Shown here piece after piece: positions 48,404-59,580 of a stretch of DNA of 64,000 nucleotides. Under the pieces are notes generated by a model that was not told the DNA's origin, made no database searches, and saw nothing but the letters and a program-made list of their open reading frames with translations. The DNA is from Helianthus annuus. Taxonomy: Eukaryota > Streptophyta > Magnoliopsida > Asterales > Asteraceae. The translations under genes were made by a program, and so were the position numbers. Positions within the stretch are counted from its first letter, which is position 1, and each line of letters begins with the position of its first letter. The DNA lies in the NCBI RefSeq assembly GCF_002127325.2, contig NC_035433.2, forward strand, positions 87,413,350 to 87,477,349, written 5' to 3'.

Positions 48404-48949
48404 CTATCCTTTGTTAGATAATGTTCTAGTAACGGCGTTCGCTCTCATCTGTCCCCCAATCTCTTGGATTCTATTCCCAGTATCCATTAGTTCTTCAGCA
48501 AAGCGAAGTTCATCCGTATTCTCGTTACTTATTGGTGGATTTGGTAAAGGTTTCGATTTGAACTGAGGAAAAAGCTTATCGGGATGGTTTTGTAACTGTA
48601 TTTCACTAGTTAACCATTCGTCTATTTGCGAGTGGATTGAAGGGTTTGGAATAGCTGGTTCTAAGTTCATCGGTAGTTGTGTTTCAAAAGAATGAATAAA
48701 AACATTTTCATTATCAGGATTAATAATACTAGAGTTTGCCATTATAAAATCTAGCTCTTCCTGAGATGGTAACTCTTCCATTTGCCTAGAACCTTCCCCA
48801 ATTTCTATTTTCTTGGGTTTTTCGAGAGGTAAAACGTTGAATTCTATAGGTTCTTCTATGTCTGGTATATACCTATTGAAATCTCTGGAAACTTCTACTC
48901 TTACTGGATAGAGATTTAAATTCTGAAAGGCCTCAGACAAGTTACTCAT
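48404..48949 (-). CDS. Extra ORF upstream of gag in RE8 (181 aa), function unknown
   Basis: An intact frame from ATG 48949 to the stop at 48404 lies between the primer site and gag, on the same strand as gag. The protein is acidic and has MSNLSEAFQNLNLYPV at its start, a Pro/Glu-rich middle and a possible helix near FAEELMDTGNRIQEIGGQM. No zinc box, protease, transmembrane segment or signal peptide is seen. Extra ORFs upstream of gag are known in some plant Ty3/gypsy lineages, but I do not recognise this family. It is intact in a copy where gag has a stop and pol is lost, which suggests it is young or under selection. Confidence 0.6.
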   Translation of the reverse strand: MSNLSEAFQNLNLYPVRVEVSRDFNRYIPDIEEPIEFNVLPLEKPKKIEIGEGSRQMEELPSQEELDFIMANSSIINPDNENVFIHSFETQLPMNLEPAIPNPSIHSQIDEWLTSEIQLQNHPDKLFPQFKSKPLPNPPISNENTDELRFAEELMDTGNRIQEIGGQMRANAVTRTLSNKG

Positions 48950-49341
48950 GCTGTTTTAGCAAAATACACACAATTATTAAGTTAAAATTCATAACAAAAT
49001 TTTGTAGAAAAACTTTTAAATATTATTTCATATTGGGTAACTATCAAAACAACTAAAATTTAAAACACTTTAGGTTTTATTTGTAATTTTTTTTATGATT
49101 TCCCGAATAAGACTTCTAGACTGTAGATAATAAAGGTACTAATACTTGAGTCAAATTATTTAAGAATTTGCATTACTTACTACATTGACTAGCATATAAA
49201 GATCTGCTCATACTGTACACAATTAGTCAGATAAATAAACAAATAATCACAAAATAGAAATTAATGGAAATTAAGTATTTTCTAAATACTTAATTGGCTT
49301 AAATCAGTGGCTTGAGAAGTGGCTCTGATACCACCTTTTTC
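48950..49341 (-). other. RE8 leader with primer binding site
   Basis: AT-rich 5' leader. The tRNA-iMet primer site TGGTATCAGAGCC lies at 49321-49333 on the minus strand. No frame is supported. Confidence 0.7.
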
Positions 49342-50765
49342 TGTCACGGCCCCCGACCCGGTTTGACCCGTTTCAGGAGCCGCGGGACAGAAAACCTGCG
49401 GTATTTAAATTTTAGGCGACAACGGAAGTCTTTTTAAAACAGGATCTTTTAATAATTCAAAACTGCCTGTTTTATATAATCTAGGGATAAAACCCAATAA
49501 TTTACAATAAGATGATTTCACTGGAAAATTATTTTATAAAACATGTTTCTTTATTTATTTACATTGAGCCACTTTTCTAAGCTTGTAGTGCTTCATGGCA
49601 CTTTTCTTTCTTTGCTCACAACAGATTACCTGAAACATGTTTGAAAAAGGTTCTGTCAGCGGGGAAATACTGAGTGAATCATTCTATTTACATAAAATGA
49701 TGCGTAGTTATTAATTACAGCATAAGAGCGATTACACTGGTTTATATCTTTTATTTATCTGGCTTTCTGTCACAATGGTGACAAGTCACAATGGTGACGA
49801 TGGTCATACCACTATTAGATTAATGAACCTAAATAGTGATGATTATCCCTGTAGGTCAATGAACCTAACAGTGATTATCCCCAAGTAGGTCAATGAACCT
49901 AACTGGGAGAAATAGTAATGTGCACAATACCCCACTAACCAATAAATCAAGATATCCATGACTTAGTCCCTGTAATTATAACCTTCTTGAAAATAATTTG
50001 GAGTATTGTAAAACAGTTGATAAAAAGAGAATGACTCACATTGCAGATTTAACGAGCAGAGTATAAGCCTACTGATTAGCCTTGTTAACCTAATTTAAAT
50101 AACCATGCACACAAAACCGGGTTAATAATCAATACAGCATTTACGATAACTCACGAGATCAAATTCTCACAACGAACGACAAAGTGCGATACTTAAATAT
50201 CCATCGATTTAACGACGAACGACAAAGTATAATCCTAATGTGGGCGGCACTTAAACATCCATTGGATATATTGATCGGTCGGAAAATGAATCGTAATAGC
50301 GATTGAGTTATTACCCTGATTGCGGCAGCGATTCGTGAATCGTGTGTGTTGTTGGACTGTTCCTACGATAACTCAGTGTACGTTTGGAAATTTTACGTCG
50401 TTTCAGTGTCAGAATTCAAGTCCCAAGGCCCTCTATTTATACTGGATTTTTGCACCTCCGGCGTATCGCGGAAGAATACGTGGCCTGTGCCGCGTATCGC
50501 CTGGGGTGACAAAGTAGGGTAGGGTAGGTTAGTCACCTGCCTAGCCTTGCTGAGTCGACAGTTTCGATAAATTCTACTTAGACAACGAATTCGAAGGATA
50601 ATCGTCAACTAGGTTTTACCCCCCCTGAGTTTTAGGGGCCCTGATCCTGATTCTGATTGTTTCGGAAATTTTAGGGTTAATGCAGAATTACTTGGGTGTC
50701 TCACTTATGGTTTCCTTATTGACTTATTATCATCCTAAGTATTGATTTTAGTGAGAGTTGTTACA
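49342..50765 (-). repeat. RE8 5' LTR (right copy, 1424 bp)
   Basis: It has the same borders as the left LTR. It is 16 bp longer because 'gtcacaatggtgacaa' is duplicated near 49785. The minus-strand TATA box is at 50434-50441, with GCGTATCGCG-type words at 50456-50503. Confidence 0.9.
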
Positions 50766-50770
50766 TCAAC

Positions 50771-52035
50771 GACCCAGAAACGAGATATTCAATAATGGAA
50801 AAGTTGGTACTAGCACTAGTACACACATCAAGACGGTTGCGACGCTACTTCGCAAATCACGTCATCACAGTGTTAACCAACTACAGGATCAGCCCGATCC
50901 TATCCAAACCTGACATCTCTGGGAGGTTAGCAAAATGGGCAATCGAGCTGGGCGCACTCACGCTAAACTACAAGCCGCGCCCCGCAATCAAAGGCCAGGT
51001 CCTGGCAGATTTCCTCGCCGAGGTACCGGCAAATCGCATCCAAGAATGCGAACAAGAACAAAACCTTGCACCACCGCCACCTTCGTCAGAAATATGGGCA
51101 CTTTTTACCGATGGTGCGTCCAACGAAGAAGGTGCGGGCGCAGGTCTGCGACTCGTTAGCCCCGACGGCCAGGAGCTTACCTATGCAATCCGCCTTGATT
51201 TTAAAAGCACAAATAACGAGGCAGAGTATGAGGCTCTATTGGCAGGGCTACGTCTAGCAGTTAAGCTCGGCGTACAACATCTGGAAGCACACGTCGACTC
51301 CTTGTTAGTTGTAGGGCAGGTGCGCGGTGACTATACCGCAAAAGGGGATATCATGATCCTCTACCTCGAACAAGCCTTGCAACTAAAATCAAAATTCACT
51401 TCCTTCAATATCCGTCATATCAACAGAAGTGAAAACAAATCCGCGGACGCACTGTCAAAACTCGCGTCCACTAGCTTCCAACACTTGGCAAAGGAGATAC
51501 GCATTGAAATTCTGCAGAATCCCTCAGTACCCCTGCGCCAAGTCAATGTCATCCAATACGGTACAACATCCTGGATGACACCAATCATTGCATACTTGCA
51601 ATCAGGTGTGACTCCCGAAAGCAAGTCAGAGGCACGCAAGTTGCAATACAAAGCGTGCCATTATCAAATGGGAGATGGTATCCTATACCGTAAATCATAC
51701 CTGGGCCCAATCCTGCGCTGGGTCGACCCCCAAGATGCCACATACCTCATCAGAGAGATACACGAGGGAATGTGTGGCATACACGCAGGACCACGCATGG
51801 TAGTGGCTAAAATCATGAATGCTGGGTATTACTGGCCCGGCATGCACCTGGATGCCGTCAAAGAATTGCACAAGTGTATTAATTGCCAACGGCATGCCCC
51901 CAAAACCTTGCGCCCCAAGAACAACTTGATCCCGGTCACCACCGCATGGCCCTTTCAGAAATGGGCAATTGACGTGGTCGGACCATTCCCAGACGCACCA
52001 GGCGCGGTCAAGTTTATCATAGTAACTGTCGATTA
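50771..52035 (+). pseudogene. RE7 RNase H (end), archaeal-type RNase H and integrase (start)
   Basis: The RE7 frame resumes after RE8 with YSIMEKLVLALVHTSRRL (end of RNase H). The second RNase H follows: ALFTDGASNEEGAGAG (about 51097, first D), NEAEYEALLAGLR (E), VDSLLVVGQV (D) and ADALSKLA (D). All four carboxylates are visible. This extra domain is the mark of Tat-lineage elements. The integrase zinc region is H-x4-HAG...CINC (about 51762-51890), and its core begins WAIDVVGPFPD (first D). The frame is open until 52035, where the Helitron splits a Tyr codon. Confidence 0.9.
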
Positions 52036-52671
52036 TCTATATCTATACTACTTTAATAAGCATATAGGAAGGGCAAGAATGGTCATTTGCCATTGTACAA
52101 CCATTTGAAGCCCATTATACAAGCATTTAAGCATGGATGTGTTGAAAACTTCTTTTAACACGCGGCCAATAAAAGATTAGGGTTTCTCCAATCACATCTC
52201 ACATTTCAAAATTCAAATCCCGTTCTCATCTGCTTTCTCTCTCTATCTCTCTCGAGATTCACTTCTCACGTTTCAAAATTTTTGTTATCCCGCCCCCATC
52301 TGCTATCTCTCTCTCTCTCTCTCTGTGACTCAAGAAGATCAAGCGTATACAAGGGGATCGATGAAGATTTCACCAGATCGATGAAGATTCTGACTTCTCT
52401 CATCGGCGGTTGTAGATGCTGGTTGTCTGGTTGATCTCGGTTTTGACCATTCGACAAATCCTGAGGTAAGATCTTGAGTTTTCATCACTGATTGAATGTT
52501 TTGGTTCATTAAGTAATCGTATTTTATGTTGGCCATGAAGAAAATGTTTCCCAAAAGGTTGGGAGTGGAGTCAGGTGTAAGAAGTAGTGGGAACGAAGCT
52601 GAACGCAGAGTAGCCAGATCTTTTTTAAGTTTCCCCCAGATTCTCCACTTTTTTTTCTCACACACGCTTCA

Positions 52672-52834
52672 ATGGCGTCCGTACAACAGTTATCTGCAAT
52701 CAAGGTACGCAATCATCACTTTGATTCAACTCTTAGGTTACTAGGGCTCGAAAGTGCTTATGGTTGGTGCTGGTGGTATCGTTTGCGAGCTTCTCAAAAC
52801 CCTAGCTTTTTCAGGTTTTCGGGATATTCATATT
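52672..52834 (+). pseudogene. SAE2: Captured SAE2 (SUMO-activating enzyme subunit 2) exons 1-2
   Basis: Exon 1 (52672-52704) encodes MASVQQLSAIK. After a 40-nt GT-AG intron, exon 2 (52745-52834) encodes [20 protein letters not shown] up to RDIHI. This is the N terminus and the start of the adenylation domain of SAE2/UBA2, which activates SUMO with SAE1. In functional SAE2 the nucleotide-binding loop is G-x-G-G-I-G; here the last Gly is Val. The following exons are missing. Sequence before the ATG (52560-52671) may be the original 5' UTR. Confidence 0.75.
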
Positions 52835-53259
52835 GTAAGTCAACTTTGCGCTAATGTTAGTTATAGTTATTGTTGTTATCGTTGTTTATTATTAAATCTT
52901 CATTGACTTATACTGTTGTTTTGAGTGTAATTAGTGGTTTGTGGATGCTTGGTTGTTGCTTTTTGACCTTAGGGCTTAGTTTGTTTGCTGTGTTTTGGTG
53001 TAGTTGGTGTTACTGATACTGGTTGTTGACACAATTTAACGAGGAGATTTGTTTTTTATATGATTAATGGATAATAATAGTTCTATTAGTTTTTAACTAT
53101 TTTTTTTATTATTGTTTAATTTTATGATGATTAATTGTATATGTTTGTTTTTTTGTTTGTGTTTAGCTGTTATGATAGTAAACTTGACTGGATTTGGATG
53201 AAGATGGTTTTTTTTTTTTTGAAAATAGGTACACATTTACTGAACCAGGTTACTTAATT

Positions 53260-53690
53260 TCATATATGTTTGATAATGAATGTTAATTTTACTTTTGATG
53301 GAAAGAAGAAGCAAAACTCAAGATCCTCATTGAAAACTATGGTACTGGAGATTATTGGGTTGATCTCCCTCACAAATCTGTTAATTTTGTTTTTAGTTTT
53401 AAATACGAAATACAAAATAATTATTTTTATAAAGAATACGATATTCTTATGAATAAATTTTAACATTCGAGACATTGTGATGTAATTTTTTTCGGATTTT
53501 AGTTCTTGCTGGTCCGTTTTTATATTTCTATACAAAATCCCTAATCGTCTTTCACAACCGCAGACATCCGAACAGCAGCAGCCGAGTGAGACACAACTTG
53601 ACAGAAACTGGGCAGGGAGTTTTGTTGAAAGAGGGGTTCTAGGAATTGCACCAGCTCTCGCATACATCGTCAACTGCTAATTGTTTTGTT
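53260..53690 (+). other. Unidentified, possibly captured gene pieces
   Basis: Two short coding-like stretches are seen: about 53305-53380 (reads EEAKLKILIENYGTGDYWVDLPH in one frame) and about 53560-53685 (ends NWAGSFVERGVLGIAPALAYIVNC, then stop). I do not recognise the source genes. Confidence 0.3.
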
Positions 53691-53937
53691 ATATGAATTA
53701 CTTTTTGCAGCGGGTAACATTTCTAGGCAAAATACACATTCAGATATAAATTGTTTGTTTCGATAAGGAGTCTAATATTCAGTGGCTTTTATTCAGTTTC
53801 GTTCTTGAGCATTTTTAGTGTATTTGTTATGTTCTTGATTCATTCCTAGGTTTAAGGGTTGCTTATTAGTCTGGTATCTTCCGCTAATTATATTGTGTTA
53901 AATATCTAATCATCTTGCTGCGTTACTATCTAAATAG

Positions 53938-54300
53938 GTAGAAAGAATCGTTACTGAAGCTGACAAGTTCACAAAAGAAGACAAGGAAAAAAGTGACGCC
54001 AGATTCAGTTGTTTACCAAACAGAGAAACAATTAAAGGGACTAGGAGACAAAGTTCCTTCATATGTGAAAGAAAAGCTGGAGGCCAAACTCGGTGAGCTC
54101 AAGGTGGCCATATCTAGCAGGTGAACACCAACCATGGATGCACTCACCCAAGAGGTGATGCAAATGGGCAAGTCTCTCTACAACTAGCCTGGTACACCAA
54201 GGGCGGGCCAACCCCACCTGGTACTGAGTTGTCGGAATCATCATCAGACAAGGGGCCAGAAGGTGACTTTATCGACGCAGATTTACCGACATCAAGTGAG
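53938..54300 (+). pseudogene. Captured C-terminal piece of stromal HSP70
   Basis: It reads VERIVTEADKFTKEDKEK, then (after an internal loss and frame change) VYQTEKQLKGLGDKVPS, LEAKLGELKVAIS, DALTQEVMQMGKSLYN and, in another frame, SSSDKGPEGDFIDADL. These segments match in order the lid and the acidic tail of chloroplast stromal HSP70. In-frame stops (about 54122 and 54186) and frameshifts make it non-coding. The boundary at 53937 is an AG, consistent with capture as genomic DNA including introns. Confidence 0.75.
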
Positions 54301-54730
54301 TTTAGATTGAAGATTTTACTCCAAATGACGAGTCAAATGTTTTTTTTAATTAGAAGAGTATTTTACTACAAACAATGAGTCAGGCGCGCTTTTTATGGCT
54401 TCTTGTAATTACTCTAGGCGCTGAGCTAAAAAGCCCCAAGGTGTGAGCCTTGTTGCGCCTCACGCTTAAGGTGCGCTTTTTAAAACCCAACATGTATGTT
54501 TATTATTGATACATAATTATGGATTTGCTTATTGAGGTATGACTGTGTATGTTGACAGGCCAAACAGACCCTTCTGATGTTTTGCAGTATGATGTAATGC
54601 AGGTCAAGGTTAGTATAAGTTTTTATTAATGTGTTTTGCAACTTGACTGTATTTGACCGTTTCTGACAACTGGTTACCATGCAGAGTTAATTTCTTCAGA
54701 CCAAGTGACATGTTGCATCTGTATTTTTGA

Positions 54731-55068
54731 AGGAGGAACCAAAGAATGATGACGTAGCAGCTGAAAATGAAACTGATTCGGACGGTGAGGACGGTGACAT
54801 TCTCGATGAAATGCGTGAAGTTTTGTATACGGTTTAAAGTTTTAATCATCAACATAAGTACTTACGTTACTTTTAAATGTTCATCTACAGGAGGATGATG
54901 CAGAACCAGCCTCTAAAGAAGAAGAAGAAGGGAGCAACGATGACGATAGTGATGGCTCAGACGAAGAAGATGATGGTTCTAAAGAGGAGGATGAACCTAA
55001 AACCAACAAGATCCAAAACATTGTTTGTTGGCAATCTAAGCTACTCTGTTGAAGAAAATGATTTGTAT
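54731..55068 (+). pseudogene. Captured nucleolin fragment: acidic region and start of RRM1
   Basis: It contains acidic runs (EEPKNDDVAAENETDSDGED and, at about 54893, EDDAEPASKEEEEGSNDDD). After a frame change comes KTLFVGNLSYSVEENDL (RNP2 of the first RRM, about 55016-55066). Acidic stretches followed by KTLFVGNL is the layout of plant nucleolin, an rRNA-processing protein. It breaks off inside the RRM. Confidence 0.7.
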
Positions 55069-55231
55069 GTACATCTTATTTGTGAGTTTCGCAACTTTAC
55101 CGTTATGGACCGTTTCATTTGATTGATAAATTTTAACCGATTCGGCCTGGCTGAGGTTTTTTTTTTCGCTCTTGTCATAGAGGGAAAAAATGACAATTTG
55201 AATTTATGTTTTTTTTTCTAAATTTGTTAGT

Positions 55232-55378
55232 AGTCCCGAGTCTGTCATTAAACGATTTGAGCAACGGGAATACGCAGTAGATAGTAAAGGTGTCGTGGAA
55301 TACATTAGAGCTCTTGTTGCCACTGACGCGATTTCTGAATATAATCTGGAAAGCCTTCCACTCTTTCTGCATTGGTAA
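55232..55378 (+). pseudogene. Captured FtsH-type protease fragment (FtsH11-like)
   Basis: It reads PESVIKRFEQREYAVDSKGV and EYIRALVATDAISEY, then ends in a short altered tail and a stop. This resembles the N-terminal region ahead of the membrane and AAA domains of the organellar FtsH11 metalloprotease, as recalled and not searched. No AAA or zinc motif is included. Confidence 0.5.
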
Positions 55379-55749
55379 CTTAAATCATTATCGAACTTTT
55401 CTTTATTGATTACTCTAAATAGTTGTTTATTGATCATGGTAAGCTACATCTTATTAATTAAGTTTGTTTAACTGGAATGTGTTTGATTCGGCCAACTATA
55501 GGCCCTTTGAGAGTTCGATTCATCACCCGGTACAGTCAAGCGGAAGCCTATACGCCGAGCTTCTTCCGAAGAAAAGGTTAATGTTAAGATTCTTTGAGTC
55601 AAGAATATAGTTAACGTTAAAAGTTCTTTTGGTCAAGATGCATCCTCCGGCTATACTTAAGTTATAAGTCGTTTCCTTTTTGCTACAGGAAGTGGATGAG
55701 CTTGTACAAAGGACCCATTTACTCTGTTTAATTGGACGAGGATGATTGA

Positions 55750-56150
55750 TTGATAGTGCTTGGGCGTCGTTTACCAAAAAACACCCAATTTTGGGATGAC
55801 TACGCATGGTCAAAGTTCCATTTATCAAACCAGAAAGAAACGAGTAAATCATTTTTTAGGCTGGCTAAACGGCAACATATTGGCGATGGACGGATCAGAT
55901 CGAATAACGGAGACTCATCAAGTGATAGTGATACAGAACAAAGCCTTATTGCATATTATGCTGGTGCAATCACACTTGCAAATTCACCAGAGGAAAGAAA
56001 ATGACGTGAAAGTCGTTCAAAGCCTTTTTAAAAGAATCATGGCAACCGAGCAGCATCTAATCTTGTCAAAACCAAAAACGCCGGTAGAAAATTCTCTACT
56101 AGAAGTGCAAATGCCTCTGTGTTGGCAAATAGTAACAGTTTCGATGAGGG
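55750..56150 (+). pseudogene. Captured SAC3A-like fragment
   Basis: The frame 55750-56004 reads FWDDYAWSKFHLS, then RLAKRQHIGDG, a DSSSDSDTEQSLIAYYAGA block and TLANSPEERK. After a stop, altered sequence with RESRSK...KR continues. The '(S)DSD.EQSL.AYY..AI.LA.(S/T)PEERK.RE.RSKRFEKG' block is characteristic of SAC3 family protein A (leukocyte receptor cluster member 8-like), an mRNA-export or transcription-related factor. It is broken near 56005 and ends at a run of 13 G. Confidence 0.6.
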
Positions 56151-56424
56151 TACCGCCAGCGGGGGGGGGGGGGTAACATTGCATTTGTTCAATCAGCTTA
56201 TGAACTCCAATATCTTTCGGTACCCGTCGAAATTGAACGTGCTTGCTTGTAGGTGTTGTTATGGTTATTTTTTTGGTTTGATTTTTATGAAATTTATGCG
56301 ATTCAGACCAGTAAATATTAAATAGACAGAGGGTATTTGCTTGATATGGCAGATTGCAGTGATACCACAGTCTCTTTTCTTACTATGATAATATGCCTCC
56401 AAAAGGTAAAATTTATAACATCTA

Positions 56425-57475
56425 CTAGAGGTGGCGAAATGGATGGGTTGGGTAGGTTGGATAACGGGTCAAAACATGTAATTATTGGGTTTGTAAAACA
56501 GAACAGTTTCGGTTGACTAGAGTTTAGTTTTTTTATAGACTTTCTTGTTACTTATTTATGTAGCATTTGCATGTCCTGATTTCAAGTGTTATATTATTTC
56601 AAAGACATCTAATTGTTAAAATAAAATGCTCTTGATTTACGTTTTCAGGCATTTTTTGACCCGTTTCTTTTTTTAGCTTTTACTACCAAACAAAAACATG
56701 AATGACTGAGAGTGTACTCTTGCACCTTTCTGTCAAATGCTTCACCTTTTTGCTTTGACCTCAAATATCCAACAAGGAATTAGCCGAAGTGGATTTGGCA
56801 ATGTTGATCGCAACCCACCTATGCACCCATGTTGCCACCTCAAGTATGAAGCATAGATATAGTTTGTGTAATATCCAGTATGAGTTTCTCATATCTTGTT
56901 TTTTACGGTTATGGGGCATGAATAGCGTCCTTCGCACAAACCTGTATAAACTCATCTTTCTTTGGTTGATACCACTCACTCCAATTGTTAACAAATGACT
57001 TGAATCCAAGATATTTTTGTACTCCACTTTTAGTTAATAACATGTTTAGAAAGCCCAATCGTCAGAATCAGTTCAGTTTATCAACGTATCATTTTTTGGT
57101 ACTAAATAAATACTCTATTTTAAATACATGTTTCTTTTTAACAAAACTTATACAGAAATGTTAAGGGAAAAAATTTAACGAATGTAAGTTATTAAAAGAA
57201 TATCAAATACCTAAAAAGGGAAATATGATTTAAAAAAGAAAAAAATATTAAAAATAGAAAATAAATGGAAGAGGAAATATTGTTTAAGGAAAGGAAAAAA
57301 TGAAAATATGTAAAAAAGTTAATAGTAAATATAACAATCAAGTATTACAATATTAAAATAATAAATAATTAAAAAATAAATGACATGTAGCCTGTCTGAC
57401 CCATTCTTTAAGTAAAAAAAAATTAGATTTTAGTTATAACCCAACTCAACTGAACATTCTAATGCACACCTTTAG
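56425..57475. mobile_element. Possible MITE inside the Helitron
   Basis: The left end CTAGAGGTGGCGAAATGG and the right end GCACACCTTTAG are loosely inverted. 'gggttgggtaggttgg' near the left mirrors 'aacccaactcaac' near the right. The interior is AT-rich with no gene. The target duplication is unclear. Confidence 0.3.
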
Positions 57476-57618
57476 AATTAGTAACAAATGTTGTGTTTTC
57501 TGTTGCATCGCGAAATTGGTTTTGATTATGGCTCAAAACCGAACTGCCTCGTACATAGCCCTAAACTCATCACCCTAAGTGATATGTTTCCTGCCGCATC
57601 GCGCGGGTAAACGGCTAG

Positions 57619-58387
57619 TTTCACAAAATGGGTAGAGGCAAAACCACTTGCCTCAATCACTGCTATGATAACGAGGAAATTCATTTGGGAACACATCATC
57701 TGCCGTTTTGGCCTACCAATGTGCATCGTTACCGATAACGGCACCAACTTTGCCGCCGACGAATTTCAAAAATGGCTAGAAGAACTACATATTGAACACA
57801 TATTCTCCTCCGTGGCACACCCGCAAGGGAATGGCCAAGTTGAGAGTATCAATAAAAGTTTAGTCGAAGGCATCAAAGCAAGGTTGGGAATAGCCAGGCG
57901 TGGCTGGGTCGATGAACTCCCAAGCATCTTATGGGCTCACCGAACAAGCCTAAAAACAAGCAACGGGGAGACACCCTTCAGCCTAGTCTATGGCTCAGAA
58001 GCGGTAATCCCCGCGGAAGTAGGGCTTCCTTCACCTCGAATGTTGGCTATCAACAGAATAGCCAACGACGAAGCACGTAGACTTGACTTAGACCTCCTTG
58101 AAGAAAGGCGCGAAAACGCTGCCATCAATGAGGCCAAGTACAAAACCAAGCTTGAAAAATACTACAATTCACGCGTGCGGGTTTGTACATTTAACCCGGG
58201 AGACTACGTCCTTCGCGATAACGAAGCATCTAACGCTGAGCGCCCAGGAAAACTTGCCCCCAAGTGGGAAGGACCCTACCTCATCAAAGAGGTCTTGGGC
58301 AAAGGCGCGTATAAAATACAAACGTTAGAAGGCGAAACTATCGCACGCACATGGAATGCACAACAGCTTAGACGCTGCTACATGTAA
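57619..58387 (+). pseudogene. RE7 integrase core and C-terminal domain (right part)
   Basis: The frame continues from 52035 with FTKWVEAKPLASIT. The second and third catalytic acids are visible in CIVTDNGTNFA (about 57723) and GNGQVESINKSLVEG (about 57832). It proceeds through the GETPFSLVYGSEAVIPAEV block to a C-terminal SH3-like region (FNPGDYVLR, KLAPKWEGPY) and stops at 58385-58387. This part contains no stop or frameshift. Confidence 0.9.
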
Positions 58388-58620
58388 GCCATGTTTTTTA
58401 CATTTCCATGTAACCTATCGGGCCGCAGGCCATTTGCAAATAAATAAACGAGCAATTCAATGCAATATTGTTTGTTACTGCTATTACAAATGCGTGTTCC
58501 ACTTTGCGGTATCCGCAAAAACGGATTGGCAAAATCTTCATTCGCGATACCCACACAAAGTGCTAACCACACACAAATATTGTAATAGGCCAGCAAAGGC
58601 AAAACATTAAGTGTCAACCA
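58388..58620 (+). other. Spacer after RE7 pol
   Basis: Non-coding sequence between the integrase stop and the tandem array. Nothing specific is seen. Confidence 0.5.
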
Positions 58621-59432
58621 CATTCACAATGGGTAGAGTTCCGGATACACAAGTTTTTACAAAACTTATACAATTCTTAAACCCTAACAGGGCAAACGAT
58701 GGAATTGACTCATACTCATACGACAAAGGTATCGAGTATACTCAACCCCATTCACAATGGGTAGAGTTCCGGATACACAAGTTTTTACAAAACTTACACA
58801 ATTCTTAAACCTTAACAGGGCAAACGATGGAATTGACTCATACTCATACGACAAAGGTATCGAGTATACTCAACCCCATTCACAATGGGTAGAGTTCCGG
58901 ATACACAAGTTTTTACAAAACTTACACAATTCTTAAACCCTAACAGGGCAAACGATGGAATTGACTCATACTCATACGACAAAGGTATCGAGTATACTCA
59001 ACCCCATTCACAATGGGTAGAGTTCCGGATACACAAGTTTTTACAAAACTTACACAATTCTTAAACCCTAACAGGGCAAACGATGGAATTGACTCATACT
59101 CATACGACAAAGGTATCGAGTATACTCAACCCCATTCACAATGGGTAGAGTTCCGGATACACAAGTTTTTACAAAACTTACACAATTCCTAAACCCTAAC
59201 AGGGTAAACGATGGAATTGACTCATACTCATACGACAAAGGTATCGAGTATACTCAACCCCATTCACAATGGGTAGAGTTCCGGATACACAAGTTTTTAC
59301 AAAACTCACACAATTCCTAAACCCTAACAAGGCAAATAATGGAATTGACGCATACTCATACGACAAAGGTATAGAGTATACTCAACCCCATTCACAATGG
59401 GTAGAGTTCCGCATACACACATTCAAACATGA
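58621..59432 (+). repeat. 128-bp tandem array in the 3' region of RE7 (six full units and part of a seventh)
   Basis: Units beginning 'cattcacaatgggtagagtt' start at 58621, 58749, 58877, 59005, 59133, 59261 and 59389, exactly 128 bp apart each time. The first five are almost identical; the last two are more diverged. The array lies between pol and the antisense gene. Such arrays in the 3' part of Tat-lineage elements are known seeds of plant satellite DNA. Confidence 0.97.
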
Positions 59433-59580
59433 AAGAAGTAAAAACACTTGTACAAATTGAGCAACAGTTAAACTTTATATTCAAAAAATTCAGGCACCCA
59501 CGCGGTGCACAATGGATTTATATAAAGTTCCAACATATACAAAGAGGAAAACAAAAAAGGGCACGCAGGCCAACCTAGTC
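59433..59580 (-). other. Probable 3' UTR of the antisense gene
   Basis: The short stretch between the array and the stop of the minus-strand gene. AT-rich, no feature. Confidence 0.4.

Larger units (their letters stand above)
45332..50765 (-). mobile_element. RE8: non-autonomous Ty3/gypsy element, pol deleted; target duplication tcaac
   Basis: LTRs lie at 45332-46739 and 49342-50765 around a 2.6-kb interior on the minus strand. The 5-bp repeats tcaac (45327-45331 and 50766-50770) flank it, and RE7 RNase H continues in frame across the gap. The primer site TGGTATCAGAGCC (49321-49333, reversed) lies 8 nt from the right LTR. The purine tract (cttaaggtggggagga reversed) is next to the left LTR at 46740-46755. 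The interior holds an extra ORF, gag and a protease scrap; RT, RNase H and integrase are absent. The LTRs differ at about 1-1.5 % by eye plus a 16-bp duplication. Confidence 0.93.
52036..57618 (+). mobile_element. Non-autonomous Helitron carrying host gene fragments
   Basis: It begins TCTATATCTATAC and ends ...GCGCGGGTAAACGGCTAG. A short 3' hairpin (CCGC-ATCGC-GCGG, about 57593-57605) lies 10-15 nt before CTAG. The insertion lies exactly between host A (52035) and T (57619), the AT target of Helitrons, and the RE7 integrase frame is restored across it (the split codon is ta|t). No Rep/helicase gene is present. It carries pieces of at least five nuclear genes, all in the same orientation as the element. 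Confidence 0.9.

Noticed and set aside
52672..52834. A complete SUMO-activating enzyme gene
   Set aside because: Only two exons are present inside a Helitron, with a changed nucleotide-binding loop and no later exons.
56159..56173. Run of about 13 G as a functional G-tract
   Set aside because: A lone homopolymer at the edge of a gene fragment, and its length is unreliable in sequencing. The 13-C run at 40806 is treated likewise.
58621..59432. Regularly spaced repeats that might suggest a CRISPR array
   Set aside because: The units are contiguous 128-bp tandem copies with no distinct spacers, in a plant retrotransposon.
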